From the NCBI GenBank assembly GCA_949775045.1, contig OX459101.1:507501-571500 (forward strand): a stretch of DNA of 64,000 nt, given 5' to 3'. The position numbers and the translations under genes were made by a program. The notes below the pieces were generated by a model. The model searched no databases and was not told the DNA's origin. It saw only the letters and a program-made list of their open reading frames with translations. Shown here in pieces: positions 10,201 to 20,949 of the stretch. Origin of the DNA: Metridium senile. Taxonomy: Eukaryota; Cnidaria; Anthozoa; Actiniaria; Metridiidae. Every line of letters begins with the position of its first letter. The stretch's first letter is position 1.

Positions 10201-13200
10201 CAGAGAAATTAGTATCTGTAGCTTGGACTGTAGCTGTTTGTTGGTCACTCGTAGACTCGCTGTCATCTGTTTTAGCAGCACCAGTCAGGCCATTGATAAA
10301 TACGATTAATGAGTCGCAGACCCCAATCATCTTCTCATGTACAGCATTGATAAATTGCTCAGGGCTGAAAACAATGAATGAATTGAATGAATGAATGGAT
10401 TAAATATGGTGAAATTATATAGAAATGCCACATGATTAAAAAAAAATAAATAAATAAATTACAAATTATAATAACAATAAATTATAATAAATCATTAGAA
10501 TATATAAAACAACTTATAGTAAGAGCTAATAGAGCGGTTCTCATTAACCCGTAAAAAAAAAAACACTTTAGTGTATTACTCAGACTTTAATGCACCCTAA
10601 TTCCATTGTGTTCTTTTGTTGTTATTTGACTATCACACTTTAACTAATACACTTTGTTTCACGGGTTAATAAGAACAACTCTATTTAATAAATGAACAAA
10701 TGAATAAAATGGAGAAATTAGGCACTTCTTCCCTTTATCCATCCACTTGTAACAGAGACATGCCGCAGCATAATAACCCAGGTTGAAAATTTTACCAAGA
10801 ACCATGTAAGACCATTCAAGATCCTAGCAAGATCCAGGCATGATCCTAAACGATTTTGGCATGTAACCCTCAATCTGCAAGAACTTGTTTCTGCTAAGAT
10901 TTAATTAAGATCCTCCTAAGTTCCTTCCAAGGAACTTACTTGCCAAGGCTTTAATAGTAAGATCTTGGATGATCTTACCAGATCTTACAAGATCTTAATA
11001 ACAAGATGCTAAACCTGTGAATGTACAGAATTAATAAAATGAGAGCATGAGATGTAAATGAGCCTACCTTTCACCACCATGTTGTTTTCTGTTGGTATGT
11101 CTTTCTTCAATTCTTTTCATTGCTTCCACTTCTCTCTTAATTTGTCTTTCCTGTTCTCTTATATCTTTTAACAATGCATTGTATTCTTCCTTCTCCTTGT
11201 GGAAAGTATTTACTAAAGCTCTTTTTCTTGTGTACAATTCATCAATTTCTATACCAAGATAAAAGTTTATCAAGTCAATGTCATTTACAGTGCGATGCAC
11301 CTGTAAATTAAAGTTTTGTACAAGTTAACCAATCAGAAAGCGAGAACTTGACCTTAATAGAAAAGACAAGTCGAGTGACAAACTGTAAACACTTTGAAAT
11401 GTTCAAAGCAAAGACAAGAGTGAAGTTTATAAGTGTCTGAAAGGTGTAGCAAATAATTTGAAAAGAGAAACTTTTGAATGCTAAGCTAACTTGTACAAAA
11501 CTTTAATTGGGTGGCCACAGTAAGGCATGTTATGCTGTAATTTATGTCATAATAATATAATGATAATATTATTAATAGTAGTTGGTATTCCAAACTGACA
11601 GTAATGAAATTATTTAATAGCATTGTTGACAATGAAAATCATGTTTTTAAAGATGATGATAATGTTGTTGTTGATGATAATGTTGTTGATGAAAATGATG
11701 TCGTTGTTGATGATGGTGGTGGTAATGATGATGATTTATAACAATGTCATACTTGATGATGATGATGAGGATAATGATAATGATTTATAATGGTAATGTT
11801 GTTGATGATGATGATGAGGATAATGATGATGATAATGCTGATGATGATGATGATGATGATGAAGACGATGATTTAAATCTTTAAACGACCACAAGATTGA
11901 GTGTAAACTTACCCTTTTTCAAAGCATTCTTTTCAATGTTAAAACCAATCATTTGCTGTTTCACTTCACCATCTTTGCTTCTCTGTTCATCAAGTAAAGT
12001 CTTAATTTCTTCCTCTTTTGATTTTAACCTTGCATTGGTTCGCATGCAATTCTGATAGTTTTGAAAAATAAAATAATGTCTAGTCAATTTAGAAATCCTT
12101 GCTTAGTATATCACAACATTTCAGCTAAAATATAAGTCTATCTATCCAACATTTCCATCTTTATACACCTATTTCAAAAATTGTGTCGCAGCCGAAGCTA
12201 CAGTCCACACTCTAAAGCCTGCAAAGGATGTCGGTAATATGAACATAATTTGTGATTATTACACGTTTTTTCAAGAAATATTCGTTTCATCATCCACCAC
12301 TGCAGCAAATTGATATGTTCATATAACACAAACACGTACAACCAAAATATGCTATAAATAAACAATAATATAAGAAAAATTACTGACATACTTTACAGGC
12401 TTCAGAGTGTGGACTGTAGCTTCGGCTGCGACACAATTTTTTAAATAGGTGTATATAACTTTATAAAATTCATGAATAATTAATGAGAATTTTACAAAAG
12501 AACTCAATGCCGTGACGAGTTCTGTAAATCTCATACAGATTTCGTCCTGATTTGCATAAGTTTCAACATGAATTTTCTCGGCCAGATTTACCTTTATCTT
12601 GACAATTTTAGTAAAATATGAAAGAACTAACGTTGGACTTTCATAAGTTCTATACAATATTCGTGTCCGATCTGTATCCGATATACAACAGCTCGTCTTC
12701 GACTCGCCATTGTATATCGGATACAGATCGGCCGCTCATATTGTATATATTACATATGACTTGCTCTATTTGTCTGTCTGTCTGCTAGTCTGTGCAGTCT
12801 GTTTGTCATTATGTTTGTATTTTTTTAAATCTTTAAAGAATCCAAGTCAACCACAATGCTTTGCGCTCCTATATTATTGTTTACATGAGGGTTATGCAAC
12901 AGATTAAGTCACGCGTGCCGCAACAATCTGTAGATTTTATAGATAAAAAGATAGTTTATTGATAATAACTGATACCATACAAAAGCTGAATTACATATTC
13001 ATAAATTACAGTTCAAATACAGTAATTTTTACAATAAATTCATAATTAAATTCACGATAAAAGTTACGATAACAAATCTACTTACTAATATGGACGTTTT
13101 AGCAATAGAAAATTGTCTAAAAGTGTTCTGAGTTGCTTTTCAGACTTCAGGATGTATTAAATCTGTTCTTGAAATTAACCGCTTTCCATCTGGGTAGAGA

Positions 13201-16200
13201 GAAGGCTCTGTTATATGTTGAGCGAATATGCTGGAGTTGACTTGTCATGTGTCGAGCGTGACAAGAAACAATAACTTCTATTGACCTTCTAAAACCATCA
13301 CAATAAATAGCGTTAAGTGGCTGGATAGTCACTAACTGTCTAAATCCTCCATCCTTTGATTCCAGAGTAAGTAGGTTGAATGTTTTAGAGACATTCTCTT
13401 CACAAAATCTCGACTTTTTGGCCATTGTCAGACGGGGAGATCAGTAGCGACCATTGAATTCAAATAATACATCAATAAAGGATCAAACTTTTTCCAAACC
13501 ATCGAAAAACTTTGAGAAGTACCACTGGTGAACTTTTCACGACATTTATGATCCATCTTGCAGTGATTCAAAGGCCGATGAAAATGGATTCACTTCACAA
13601 ACCCAAAAGTCGGCCATTTTCCATGGTCAACAAAATGGCGACTAGCGATTATTTGGCAATGTCAAGCGTGCAATGCATTGTGGTTGACTAGGATTCTTTA
13701 AGTATATCTGAGTGTCTGTCTGCTCTGTATGTCTCTCAGTCTGTTTGACCGTATGTCTGTAAGTATGTCTGTATGTATGTCTGTCTGCTCTGTATGTCTC
13801 TCAGTCTGTTTGACCGTATGTTTGTAAGTATGTCTGTCTGTCTGTCTGTAGCTATACAGTAATGAATGAATAAAGGAATGAGACAATAAACAAATTAAAG
13901 AGAGGAATGAATGAATGAATAGTTAAGACAAATTAAAAAGAAAATTAATAGTTAAATGAGGTAGGAGCACCATGTGGTTACTGCCGTAGAGAGGACAGTT
14001 CTATTAGTACATACAACTGTACTCACATCTCTTTGTTTACGAAGAGCATTCTGTTTGTCCCTTAACTGTGAAATCTCATGTTTAAGAGCATCAAATTCAC
14101 TGTTGAAAAAATACATTAAAATATACAAATATAAATAAAACAGTTATTTACCTCAATAATTTATTACACCAAGTTGAGAACAATATTTTGAATAAATGGA
14201 AATGCAGGTTTCACAGCGCAAAGAACAGAACACCAATTTTTGCAGACTGGATTCAATAGACCTCTTCACCTGGGAACCTTGTTTGTTTATACCCATTTCA
14301 GACCATGTGATGCAACCCTTGGGAATTGTTTCTTTCACATGAAAATGTTTTAACACGTTCATCATAAAAGAACAATTCTCAAGCGAATGTTGTAGTCTGA
14401 AATGGGCAATTTGCATACGGAGGTAAAGAGGTTTCCTTACATTTATTGAATATTTGAACATACCATTGACTATTATAATGTGTATGGAAACTAGCAAGTA
14501 AACTAGTAGAGGCAGCGTCTGTGTTTGATATAAACGATAGGTAATATAATGAAATTTGCAACACCATAAAAAGTGTTGATTTAACTTTACTGACGTTTCA
14601 AGCTGTAGTCCTTCGTGTATTTTAAGGTATCAGGATACAAAATGGACCCCTATGTGCGCGAATTTAAATTAAGCATACTCTTTTCGTCTTAACTCAGTAA
14701 AAGTATATATTTTCTGAACGATGAATAAATGTAGTTTTCCATAGTGAAGTTTGATTTTAATGATTTTTAAAATTTCAGATGTTATTAGCCAAGAAATGAA
14801 ATTTGACCGTACCTTATTCAAAATGTTTGACATCAAGAAGTACGCACTCTATGACGCTTAAAATTTCATCAACACATTTAAGAGATAACAGGCTTAAAAA
14901 CGGTGTCTGCGTTTTGTTATATCTGCCTTAGATCAATTTTAATTTAACGTCAAAGTTATGCAATGGCGTTTTGAGTGTTGTTTGACACAAAACAGATCAT
15001 AATTCGTTTTAAATTGCGTTAATCAAAAATCGCAAACACCGTCTTTTACTTAATGAGTTTTTCTGTAAGTCCTGAAAATTTCATTTTAATCCATTGAAAT
15101 CGTTTTGACATCGAACTCTTTAAAATTGCGGAGTTGATCGAAATAAGAAGACGAGATAAACGCACTTGTTTGTTAACAGTTTCCGGTCTTTATTAAGTCA
15201 CAGATTTTCTTTTCTTTAAATTGTCGATCAAAGGCAAAATCGTTTTTTAATTTTTTTTGCATTGAAATAAAAGATTACGATATTATATCTTTCCAAAGAT
15301 ACCAAAAACGTAATTTCGTCAAAAGAGGTCAGAAATTTGTATCCTGATCCCTTAATGTGTAGTTTGCTTTTGTTATTCCAATATATTGTACTTACTGTAT
15401 TTGTTTCTTTGATCTCTTGAGTGCATCAATCTCTGACACAAGTCTCTTCTCCTCTCGTAGTTTTAACTGCTGGACCCTCATTTGGTGCTCTAGCCTCCTA
15501 CAGATATTTAAAATCAATTGCAATGTTTTATTATTTAAATATAAATATTATAAGATATAATTATTATTTCCATAACTATTTTTTTCCAATGTAAACTCTA
15601 AAGCCTGGTTTTCACTAGTGACGCAACGCAAGCGCAAACGCAAGCTCAAGCACAAGCATGTGAGCACGAGACGTAAATAAGCGCAAGCGCAAACAAACTA
15701 TTCACTATAGTGCCACACGCAAGCACAAGCGCAAACGCAAGAAAAAAGGAAAATTTTTGATACCTTGCGCTTGCGTGGGCGGTTTTCACTACGAAATAAG
15801 GCCTCTTGTGCTTGCGTTTGCGTCTGCGCTTGCGTCGCTAGTGAAAACCAGGCTTAAAAGTAATGAGTATCCTTGCTAGGATAGCAAATATAGAATGAAT
15901 TTTTGAACAAATGACAAAATTATTTTTACAACACTTGTGTGAATTCTCTCGTGCTGATTGGTTGATTTACTGTGATCAATAGGAGGACAGACACACTGTG
16001 CTTACGCCATCATGTCACACAACACTCGTGCGGAATTGAAAGAAAGTTTGTCATCGTCACAAAGTTTTTTCATCAATAAAGGATTTTAAAAACAAGTTTA
16101 TCCACTTGTCTTGAGTTTTGAACATTTTATGACATCAACAGTGTGTCAATAAGTAATGTTTACAACATGAGCAGCCGTGTTGTATTGGCAGATACAATCA

Positions 16201-18045
16201 CAAGCCGAAGGCGCGCGATTGTATCGCCGATACAACACAGATGCGAATGTTGTAAACGACTTAAAAACGTCTAGGTAAGCTCTTTTATATTTTACCAAAA
16301 TTTTCAAGATTAAAATAAATTTTGACGTGAAATTACAAGTTAAAACTTATGCAAATCAGGATATACAACACTAGTGTTGTATCAGATTTACAACACTCGT
16401 CATGGTCATGTTTTCTTTTGAAAATGTCTCATTAATTATTCATGAGTTTTTAAGAGGACAGACAACTCAAAACCATGTGCAATTTGATAATTATTCAAAG
16501 TGTACACTACCTGATTGCTTCATCTGCCCTGGCTTCTGTTTTGTACTTCAGACAAGCTTGAAGTCTGCCACATGCATCATTCTAACAAACAAAACAAAAT
16601 AAACATCAACTTAGGAACTTATTTTAGTCTGTTTAATTTCTCTCATTCCTTTTTGCAGCTAAGCAAGTTTTCACATGCCTTATTTGGAAGGGTAACAACA
16701 CTGCAAAAGTACAACACTACATCATAATGTCTTTCACCAAACATTACAAACACCACAGCTTTAAAATTCACTGAGCACTGCAGCTTTGAAAAAGCAAACA
16801 CCACACACCGAAGGCATTTGCATCACTGCAACATCACACTTGAAGAATGTTTTTTCATTGTAATACCACAAAAAATATTCATCATCACCGCAACGCCACA
16901 ATACCCCTCCTATTTGGTAGAACCAGGAATCGCAATGTAACATACAAAATAATGTACAAACAATAATGTTACAGATTTGCAATGTAGCAAATCTACCAAT
17001 TAATTGGAGTCGCAAATGTCATATTTACCCTGTAGAACAATAGTTATAGACATTAATTACTCAATAGCAGATTGTGCCAATGTGAAAGTAAGCTTTTATG
17101 CATTTTAAACAGTGTATAACTTGTTGGTCTAATTGTTGCCTTAGAAACATTGGCACAGTCGACTTGTTAAAGAATCAATTACATGTCCAACTGATTTGCA
17201 AATTTCGAACATTCATTATGCATTTTAATGGCATGCCTTATTCAATAATTCAGATTTGCTACACCAATTAATCTGCTGATACATATATATAAATCACATA
17301 ACATTGCACAAATGGACCACATACAAGGAAACATTTTTCATTGTAATAGGATTATATTTCCATGAGATATGACCTAGTAACTTATATAAATTACCTTCTG
17401 TTGAACAAGAGAATTCACTCCTTTTAACTCCTGATCAATTTTCTTACGAACATCAATTTCTTTTTGCCTTTCTGCCTTGTAACCACGAAGTTCTGTCATC
17501 AACGTGTCCCTGTCTTTGCCGTCATGACTTGAGGTAGAGCCTGGCGAGCGAGAACTTTGCAACCCTCGCTGCATGTTGTATTTAAGGACAATATGTCATA
17601 AAACACATTTCAGTTATATGCCTTAAATCACAGAGAATGCTTGCTTAATATTCATTTCTAAAAACTAAATATTGAATATATAAACAAATAAGCTTGGTAG
17701 ATACTATAGGTATCATGTAAGAGGTCATTTAACGAATTAATTGTAAACATTATTACTGTAACTTAGGATACAAGTTTGGCTTCTTGTCCGCGAATGCCTA
17801 CGTTGATCTTCTCCAGTTCTCGATCGAATTTTCCTCTGTCTGGAGCTTTTAGCTTTCTTTTGAGCTCCTCGACATCTCTCTGAGCTGTGCAATAAAACAA
17901 TTTAGCGATTAGTCTTGTAAGTAATTGATGAACTTAACAAAGTTATACACGATAACACAATAAACTTTTCGCAAAAACAATTCGACTAACTTGGACAGAT
18001 TTCTTCTTCTTTCTCTTCTCCTTCGCAATCTTCGCGATCACTCAT
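7283..18045 (-). CDS. BFR1-like coiled-coil protein with glutamine-rich C-terminus (11 exons)
   Basis: Exons on the minus strand (5' to 3'): 18045-17991, 17884-17772, 17568-17395, 16581-16511, 15497-15396, 14099-14027, 12051-11913, 11300-11068, 10364-10082, 8672-8550, 8227-7283; about 769 residues. Start MSDREDCEGEEKEE; then RDVEELKRKLKAPDRGKFDR and a long heptad-rich region (DTLMTELRGYKAERQKEIDV, RLVSEIDALKRSKKQ), a basic KRKGKKSTQKE-like patch, a LVLHPLVLEQFFSVGI segment, and a C-terminal exon with an interrupted polyQ run (about 7770-8010). Layout and RELR/KER coiled-coil style resemble BFR1/nuclear-segregation proteins, which associate with polysomal mRNPs; identity is inference. All junctions keep frame except exon 7 to exon 8 (phase 1 into phase 0), where a MITE abuts the acceptor; a missed micro-exon, non-canonical donor or mutation is possible. 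Confidence 0.75.
8315..8480 (-). repeat. Short tandem repeat array in the last intron
   Basis: Three or four copies of a unit of about 37 bp containing GATTGATTCATGGATGGACT. Non-coding. Confidence 0.75.
8890..9700 (-). repeat. 62-bp minisatellite, about 13 copies, intronic
   Basis: Units of 62 bp begin GTGATTGACCAAAGACTATA, run through AACCAGACCAGTGTAAAAGA and end in a (GGT)n-rich block before GGATT. Copies are nearly identical in the centre and diverge at both ends (8890 and 9690-9760). Because 62 is not a multiple of 3 and the unit lacks stops on the minus strand, overlapping 60-residue frames open in every phase; these are artefacts, not genes. Lies between exons 9 and 10 of the BFR1-like gene. 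Confidence 0.95.
10532..10681. mobile_element. 150-bp MITE with TA duplication
   Basis: Ends GAGCGGTTCTCATTAACCCG and the complement of GAGTTGTTCTTATTAACCCG, flanked by TA at 10530-10531 and 10682-10683. Intron between exons 8 and 9 of the BFR1-like gene. Confidence 0.8.
10790..11006. repeat. Degenerate AAGATC/GATCTTA-rich stretch
   Basis: The motif AAGATC or its complement GATCTT recurs about a dozen times at irregular spacing (AGATCTTGGATGATCTTACC and similar). No ORF. Probably an old diverged tandem repeat. Confidence 0.55.
11306..11508. mobile_element. MITE abutting the exon 8 splice acceptor
   Basis: Perfect 22-bp inverted repeats (AATTAAAGTTTTGTACAAGT at 11306 and its complement ending 11508). 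On the minus strand the left end of the element lies about 3 bases from the AG of exon 8 of the BFR1-like gene, so its TTTAATT end supplies the polypyrimidine tract. Confidence 0.8.
11640..11880. repeat. GAT/AAT-rich microsatellite
   Basis: Long impure run of GATGAT, AATGAT and GTTGTTGAT units in the intron between exons 7 and 8. Confidence 0.85.
12166..12451. mobile_element. Palindromic MITE, family A copy 2 (286 bp)
   Basis: Same ends (CACCTATTT/AAATAGGTG) and arms as the element at 4724. Flanked by TA at 12164-12165 and 12452-12453. Intron between exons 6 and 7 of the BFR1-like gene. Confidence 0.9.
12465..12755 (-). repeat. Dispersed repeat family B copy 2 with adjoining hairpin
   Basis: 12465-12650 is the reverse complement of the 5095 and 16270 copies (AACTTATGCAAATCAGGACG on the minus strand). 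It is followed by a hairpin at about 12655-12755 with GATCTGTATCCGATATACAA and its complement. In the 16-kb copy a comparable hairpin lies at about 16168-16250, so repeat and hairpin may be one element. Confidence 0.65.
12829..13705. mobile_element. ~870-bp element with ~30-bp inverted repeats, intronic
   Basis: Ends share CTTTAAAGAATCC then AGTCAACCACAATGC in inverted orientation. Inside, a 92-codon minus-strand frame (13425-13147, starting MAKKSRFCEENVSKTF) has no recognised domain. The right part (AAAATGGCGACTAGCG) looks promoter-like. Could be a non-autonomous DNA transposon, or a captured gene fragment. Confidence 0.5.
13706..13860. repeat. TGTCTGTATG-type microsatellite
   Basis: Runs of TGTCTGTC and TATGTCTG with two longer near-identical units (CTGCTCTGTATGTCTCTCAG). 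Similar TGTCTGTCTG sequence lies left of the 12829 element. Confidence 0.8.
14461..14620 (-). repeat. Penelope-like terminal repeat, copy 1 (candidate)
   Basis: Shares GAAACTAGC...GTAAACT, TTTGATATAAACGATA and ACTTTACTGACGTTTC with copies at 23022 and 30838. Read on the minus strand the repeat ends ACGAAG..CTA..GCTTGAAACG, a motif typical of ends of Penelope-like elements. No reverse transcriptase nearby. Confidence 0.6.
14622..15356. mobile_element. ~735-bp element with ~20-bp inverted ends
   Basis: The ends TTAAGGTATCAGGATACAAA and TTTGTATCCTGATCCCTTAA are inverted repeats. The interior has internal inverted similarity (AACGGTGTCTGCG / CGCAAACACCGTC) and no long ORF. Sits in the intron between exons 5 and 6. 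Confidence 0.7.
15602..15857. mobile_element. 256-bp palindromic MITE rich in CAAGCGCAAACG repeats
   Basis: Ends AAGCCTGGTTTTCACTAGTG and the complement AGTGAAAACCAGGCTTA. The arms are filled with GCGCAAGCGCAAACGCAAG-like hexamer and octamer repeats, giving strong self-complementarity. Intron between exons 4 and 5. Confidence 0.85.
16168..16450 (+). repeat. Dispersed repeat family B copy 3 with hairpin
   Basis: A hairpin at 16168-16250 (GTTGTATTGGCAGATACAAT and complement) is followed by the conserved region 16270-16450 with AAACTTATGCAAATCAGG and CATTAATTATTCATGAG. Confidence 0.65.
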
Positions 18046-18360
18046 GACTAAAACTTCAACCACTACTTTATAAAGCCAGGAGCTATAGCTGATCCTTGTA
18101 AACTTTAGCAATCTGTCACATTTTTGCTTTAAAAAATCTAAACATTCTCACACAACTTGGTTTCAAGACTTTCTTTAAAAAACAGCGCGCATGGCATTGT
18201 GGGTAAAATTACTCAGAAAAGGAATGGGTCTAGTGACATGATGTAATTTGTTTAGCAACATTACACTCTGGGAAAGTCCCTTTGAAAAGCGAAACGTCAC
18301 AGTTGATTCACAATTTAGTGGTATTTACATATGATTTTAATATAAATCTTAAATTATTAT
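18046..18360 (-). promoter_or_regulatory. 5' flank of the BFR1-like gene
   Basis: Upstream of the MSDRED start. Contains CATGGCATTGTGGGTAAAAT at about 18189, a motif of the kind often seen at TATA-less metazoan promoters, and no TATA box. Transcription start not determinable. Confidence 0.35.
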
Positions 18361-18439
18361 ATATCTTAAATTATTATATACATATATACGGGAAGAGAGA
18401 ACAAAGAGTTAAAAAAGGAAAGAAAAAATGAATGGATAA

Positions 18440-18750
18440 AAAAGAATAAAAAAGGGAAAGGAAAGAAAAGGAATAGAAAGGAAAGGAAAGGAAAGGAAAG
18501 GAAAGGAAAGGAAAGGAAAGGAAAGGAAAGGAAAGGAAAGGAAAGGAAAGGAAAGGAAAGGAAAGGAAAGGATCGAAGGAAAGGATCGAAGGAAAGGAAA
18601 TTGAAAGAATTGAAGGAAAGGAGAGGAGAGGAGAGGAGAGGAGTGGAGAGGAGAGGAGAGGAGAGGAGAGGAGAGGAGAGGAGAGGAGAGGAGAGGAGAG
18701 GAGAGGAGAGGAGAGGAGAGGAGAGGAGAGGAGAGGAGAGGAGAGGAGCT
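18440..18750 (+). repeat. Purine tract: (GGAAA)n then (GGAGA)n
   Basis: About 120 bp of almost pure AAAGG pentamers followed by about 140 bp of GGAGA pentamers. Long minus-strand frames of LLSSP/FLSFP repeats are artefacts of the pentamers. Confidence 0.97.
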
Positions 18751-19159
18751 GAGGCATGCCGGTAACCATTCCAAGTCTGGTAAGGAAAACCCGTAAAAAC
18801 GCGTGCTAAAGGAAAAAAAAAACACACGTAAAAGGCTGGATTAAAACTTTTTACGCGACAATGAAACGAGGTGAAGATTTTAAATAAAAAAAAGATGGGA
18901 GTGGGAATAGGAATTGGCGTCTTTCAGAAGTCTAGTTCTCGTCAGCTCTTTATTATTAGCTAATTATCAATTGGCAATCAATTTTGCCTCTGCCAGTTTT
19001 TTTATCAGTATACGGATTGTCTAGATCTATGATTTCTAGTGTGTGCTTCCTACGCTATTTTTAGCAAATTAGTTATATGTGGATATCTGTGATAAGCTCT
19101 TATTATCTCGGCTTTTCTTTCCTTTCCTTATCCTTTCCTTTCTTTGTTTGATTTTCATT

Positions 19160-19315
19160 TTTCTTCTTTTTTTTCATTTTTTTTCTTTTCTTTTCTTTTC
19201 TTTTCTTTACTTTTCTTTTCTTTTCTTTTCTTTTCTTTTCTTTTCTTTTCTTTTCTTTTCTTTTCTTTTCTTTTCTTTTCTTTTCTTTTCTTTTCTTTTT
19301 CTTTTCCTTTTTTGT
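19160..19315 (+). repeat. Pyrimidine tract: (TTTTC)n
   Basis: About 130 bp of CTTTT pentamers, of opposite strand polarity to the tract 500 bp upstream. Confidence 0.97.
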
Positions 19316-19329
19316 CTTTCTTTTCTTAG

Positions 19330-20008
19330 GGTTTTTCAATAATGGTGTGTTTCCTGGTGTTGTTAGTTTTCGACCCTCATCAGTAAATGTGATGTAAAAT
19401 AACTTACTTTCTGAAATGACTACAATTTGTATTTTCGTATTATAAGGTGATTGCCCTAATGGTGAGAGATTACTTCCGGCATAAACCGGAAACCTTACTA
19501 ATAGTTCACTTTGAGCGAAAAAGGGACTTTTTATAGTATGACCTAAAATTAAAATTAGAAATTAATGTTTTTGCTAGACAGAATTTAAAAATCACTGAAC
19601 TAAAACACAATTTTGGCTAAATCAAGTTGTATATGCAGCAAAAAAAAATAATTAAATCATAGGTAGTGACCTTCCGAAGATTCTCGATCGTCTACTCGGC
19701 TTTGTTTACTGTGTCTGTCGTTGCAGCTTCGGTCGACGCTTCGGTCAGCTTTCGGGTTACGGGAGTGTCCCGATTACGTCACGATCTCAAATCCTGTTAG
19801 TGTCAGATTAAAAGCAAGCTTGCGAAATACAAGAATTGCATTCCATTCTCTTATTTCCCTCATGAAAAATCTGCTGTATAACCAATAAAAAAGTAAAAGT
19901 GAAATGAATTAATGATTGGAACGAGATAGTAGTGTTGATAAACATTTACTCTGTGGTCGGATTCTTCGGAAATACAAGAAATACCAAGGGAATTACTGAA
20001 GCGCTCTG
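19330..20008. other. Upstream region of syndecan, no gene seen
   Basis: Contains CpG-bearing sequence around 19700-19800 (GGTCGACGCTTCGGTCAGCT) but no ORF or recognised repeat. Confidence 0.5.
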
Positions 20009-20040
20009 ATTGGTTGTCTGCCATGACGTCATGTAATTGG
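20009..20040 (+). promoter_or_regulatory. CRE flanked by two inverted CCAAT boxes, syndecan promoter
   Basis: A perfect cyclic-AMP response palindrome TGACGTCA lies at 20024-20031 between ATTGG at 20009 and ATTGG at 20036. It is about 190 bp upstream of the syndecan start codon, a plausible core-promoter distance. Function is inferred from motifs only. Confidence 0.5.
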
Positions 20041-20220
20041 CAGAAGGGTTAATATACCGAATTGCGTTTCTAGCAAATAATCTTCCAACCAGAGCAAGAA
20101 CATTGGAACAACTCTTTCTAAATCAAAAACACAAGTTTAATAGCGAAAACCGTTACTATCAATTCACTTTGATATCAGGAAGAGTATATTTATTTAAAGG
20201 CTGATAAGAGAAAGCGAAAG

Positions 20221-20949
20221 ATGAGGATTTTGGTCGTCGTTCTGGCCGTGTTCTTTATTGGTGTTGTGGCGGCGGCAAAGAATGAAATGATAGACATTGA
20301 TGTGACTAGTATTAAACCACCCATGGAAAAAGGACAATCTAAATCAGCTGTAAACTCTGGTGATGATGATGATGATGAAGGGAGTACAAGTGTACAATCT
20401 GATGAAGGGAGTGCAAGTGGTAGCGGACAGTTCACTACAAAATCTGTTCCAACTTCGAAGGAAATCCAAGCACGAGTGTTTACAGTTGTCCATACCGACG
20501 CAGTCAAATCCACGGAAAAACCAACCGAAATGGTCACTGAAATGGTCACCAAACACGTGAAAAACACGGAAAAACCCAAAGAAACACACATGTCGACTGA
20601 AGAAGTGATAGTTGTGAAGAAAAGTGGTGGTATAACTATTCCTCCGTCGGAGATGGTTGTCACAATTGAGCCGACGACTGAGGAGGATGATGGTATGCTC
20701 GGCGGTGGAGTGACGGAAAATAATGAAGGCGATGTAGCTGCAAGAAAGGGCTCTAAAGAAGCGCTACAGGTTCTTACTACCGAAGTTATTGCTGCAGTTG
20801 TTGTTGGAGGAGTGTGTGCTATTATTTTGATCGCTTTTCTGGTGTATCGCTTGCGAAAGAGAGATGAAGGAAGCTATATTCTTACCGACACGGCCTATAA
20901 GGACACTAACAAACTACGGGGTGATACGGGCAAAGAGGCCTTTGTTTAA
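20221..20949 (+). CDS. sdc: Syndecan (transmembrane heparan-sulfate proteoglycan), intronless
   Basis: 242 residues. Signal peptide 1-19 (hydrophobic to VVAAA); acidic glycosaminoglycan-attachment region with SG dipeptides at 46-47 and in EGSASGSGQ (63-70); a Thr/Pro/Lys-rich stalk; transmembrane helix about 188-209; short cytoplasmic tail. The tail starts RLRKRDEGSY (210-219), the syndecan C1 region that binds ezrin-type and Src-type partners, and ends EAFV, in place of the usual EFYA PDZ-binding end. The variable region is short. Acts at the cell surface in growth-factor and matrix binding. The whole protein is one exon, whereas vertebrate syndecans are split; an intron in the 5' UTR cannot be excluded. 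CRE/CCAAT motifs lie upstream; AATAAA at about 21819 may end the transcript. Confidence 0.93.
   Translation: MRILVVVLAVFFIGVVAAAKNEMIDIDVTSIKPPMEKGQSKSAVNSGDDDDDEGSTSVQSDEGSASGSGQFTTKSVPTSKEIQARVFTVVHTDAVKSTEKPTEMVTEMVTKHVKNTEKPKETHMSTEEVIVVKKSGGITIPPSEMVVTIEPTTEEDDGMLGGGVTENNEGDVAARKGSKEALQVLTTEVIAAVVVGGVCAIILIAFLVYRLRKRDEGSYILTDTAYKDTNKLRGDTGKEAFV

Noticed and set aside
18366..18827. Long minus-strand frames of LLSSP and FLSFP repeats
   Set aside because: Entirely products of pentameric purine repeats; open in all frames.
20190..20663. 157-residue frame antisense to syndecan
   Set aside because: Shadow of the syndecan coding sequence.
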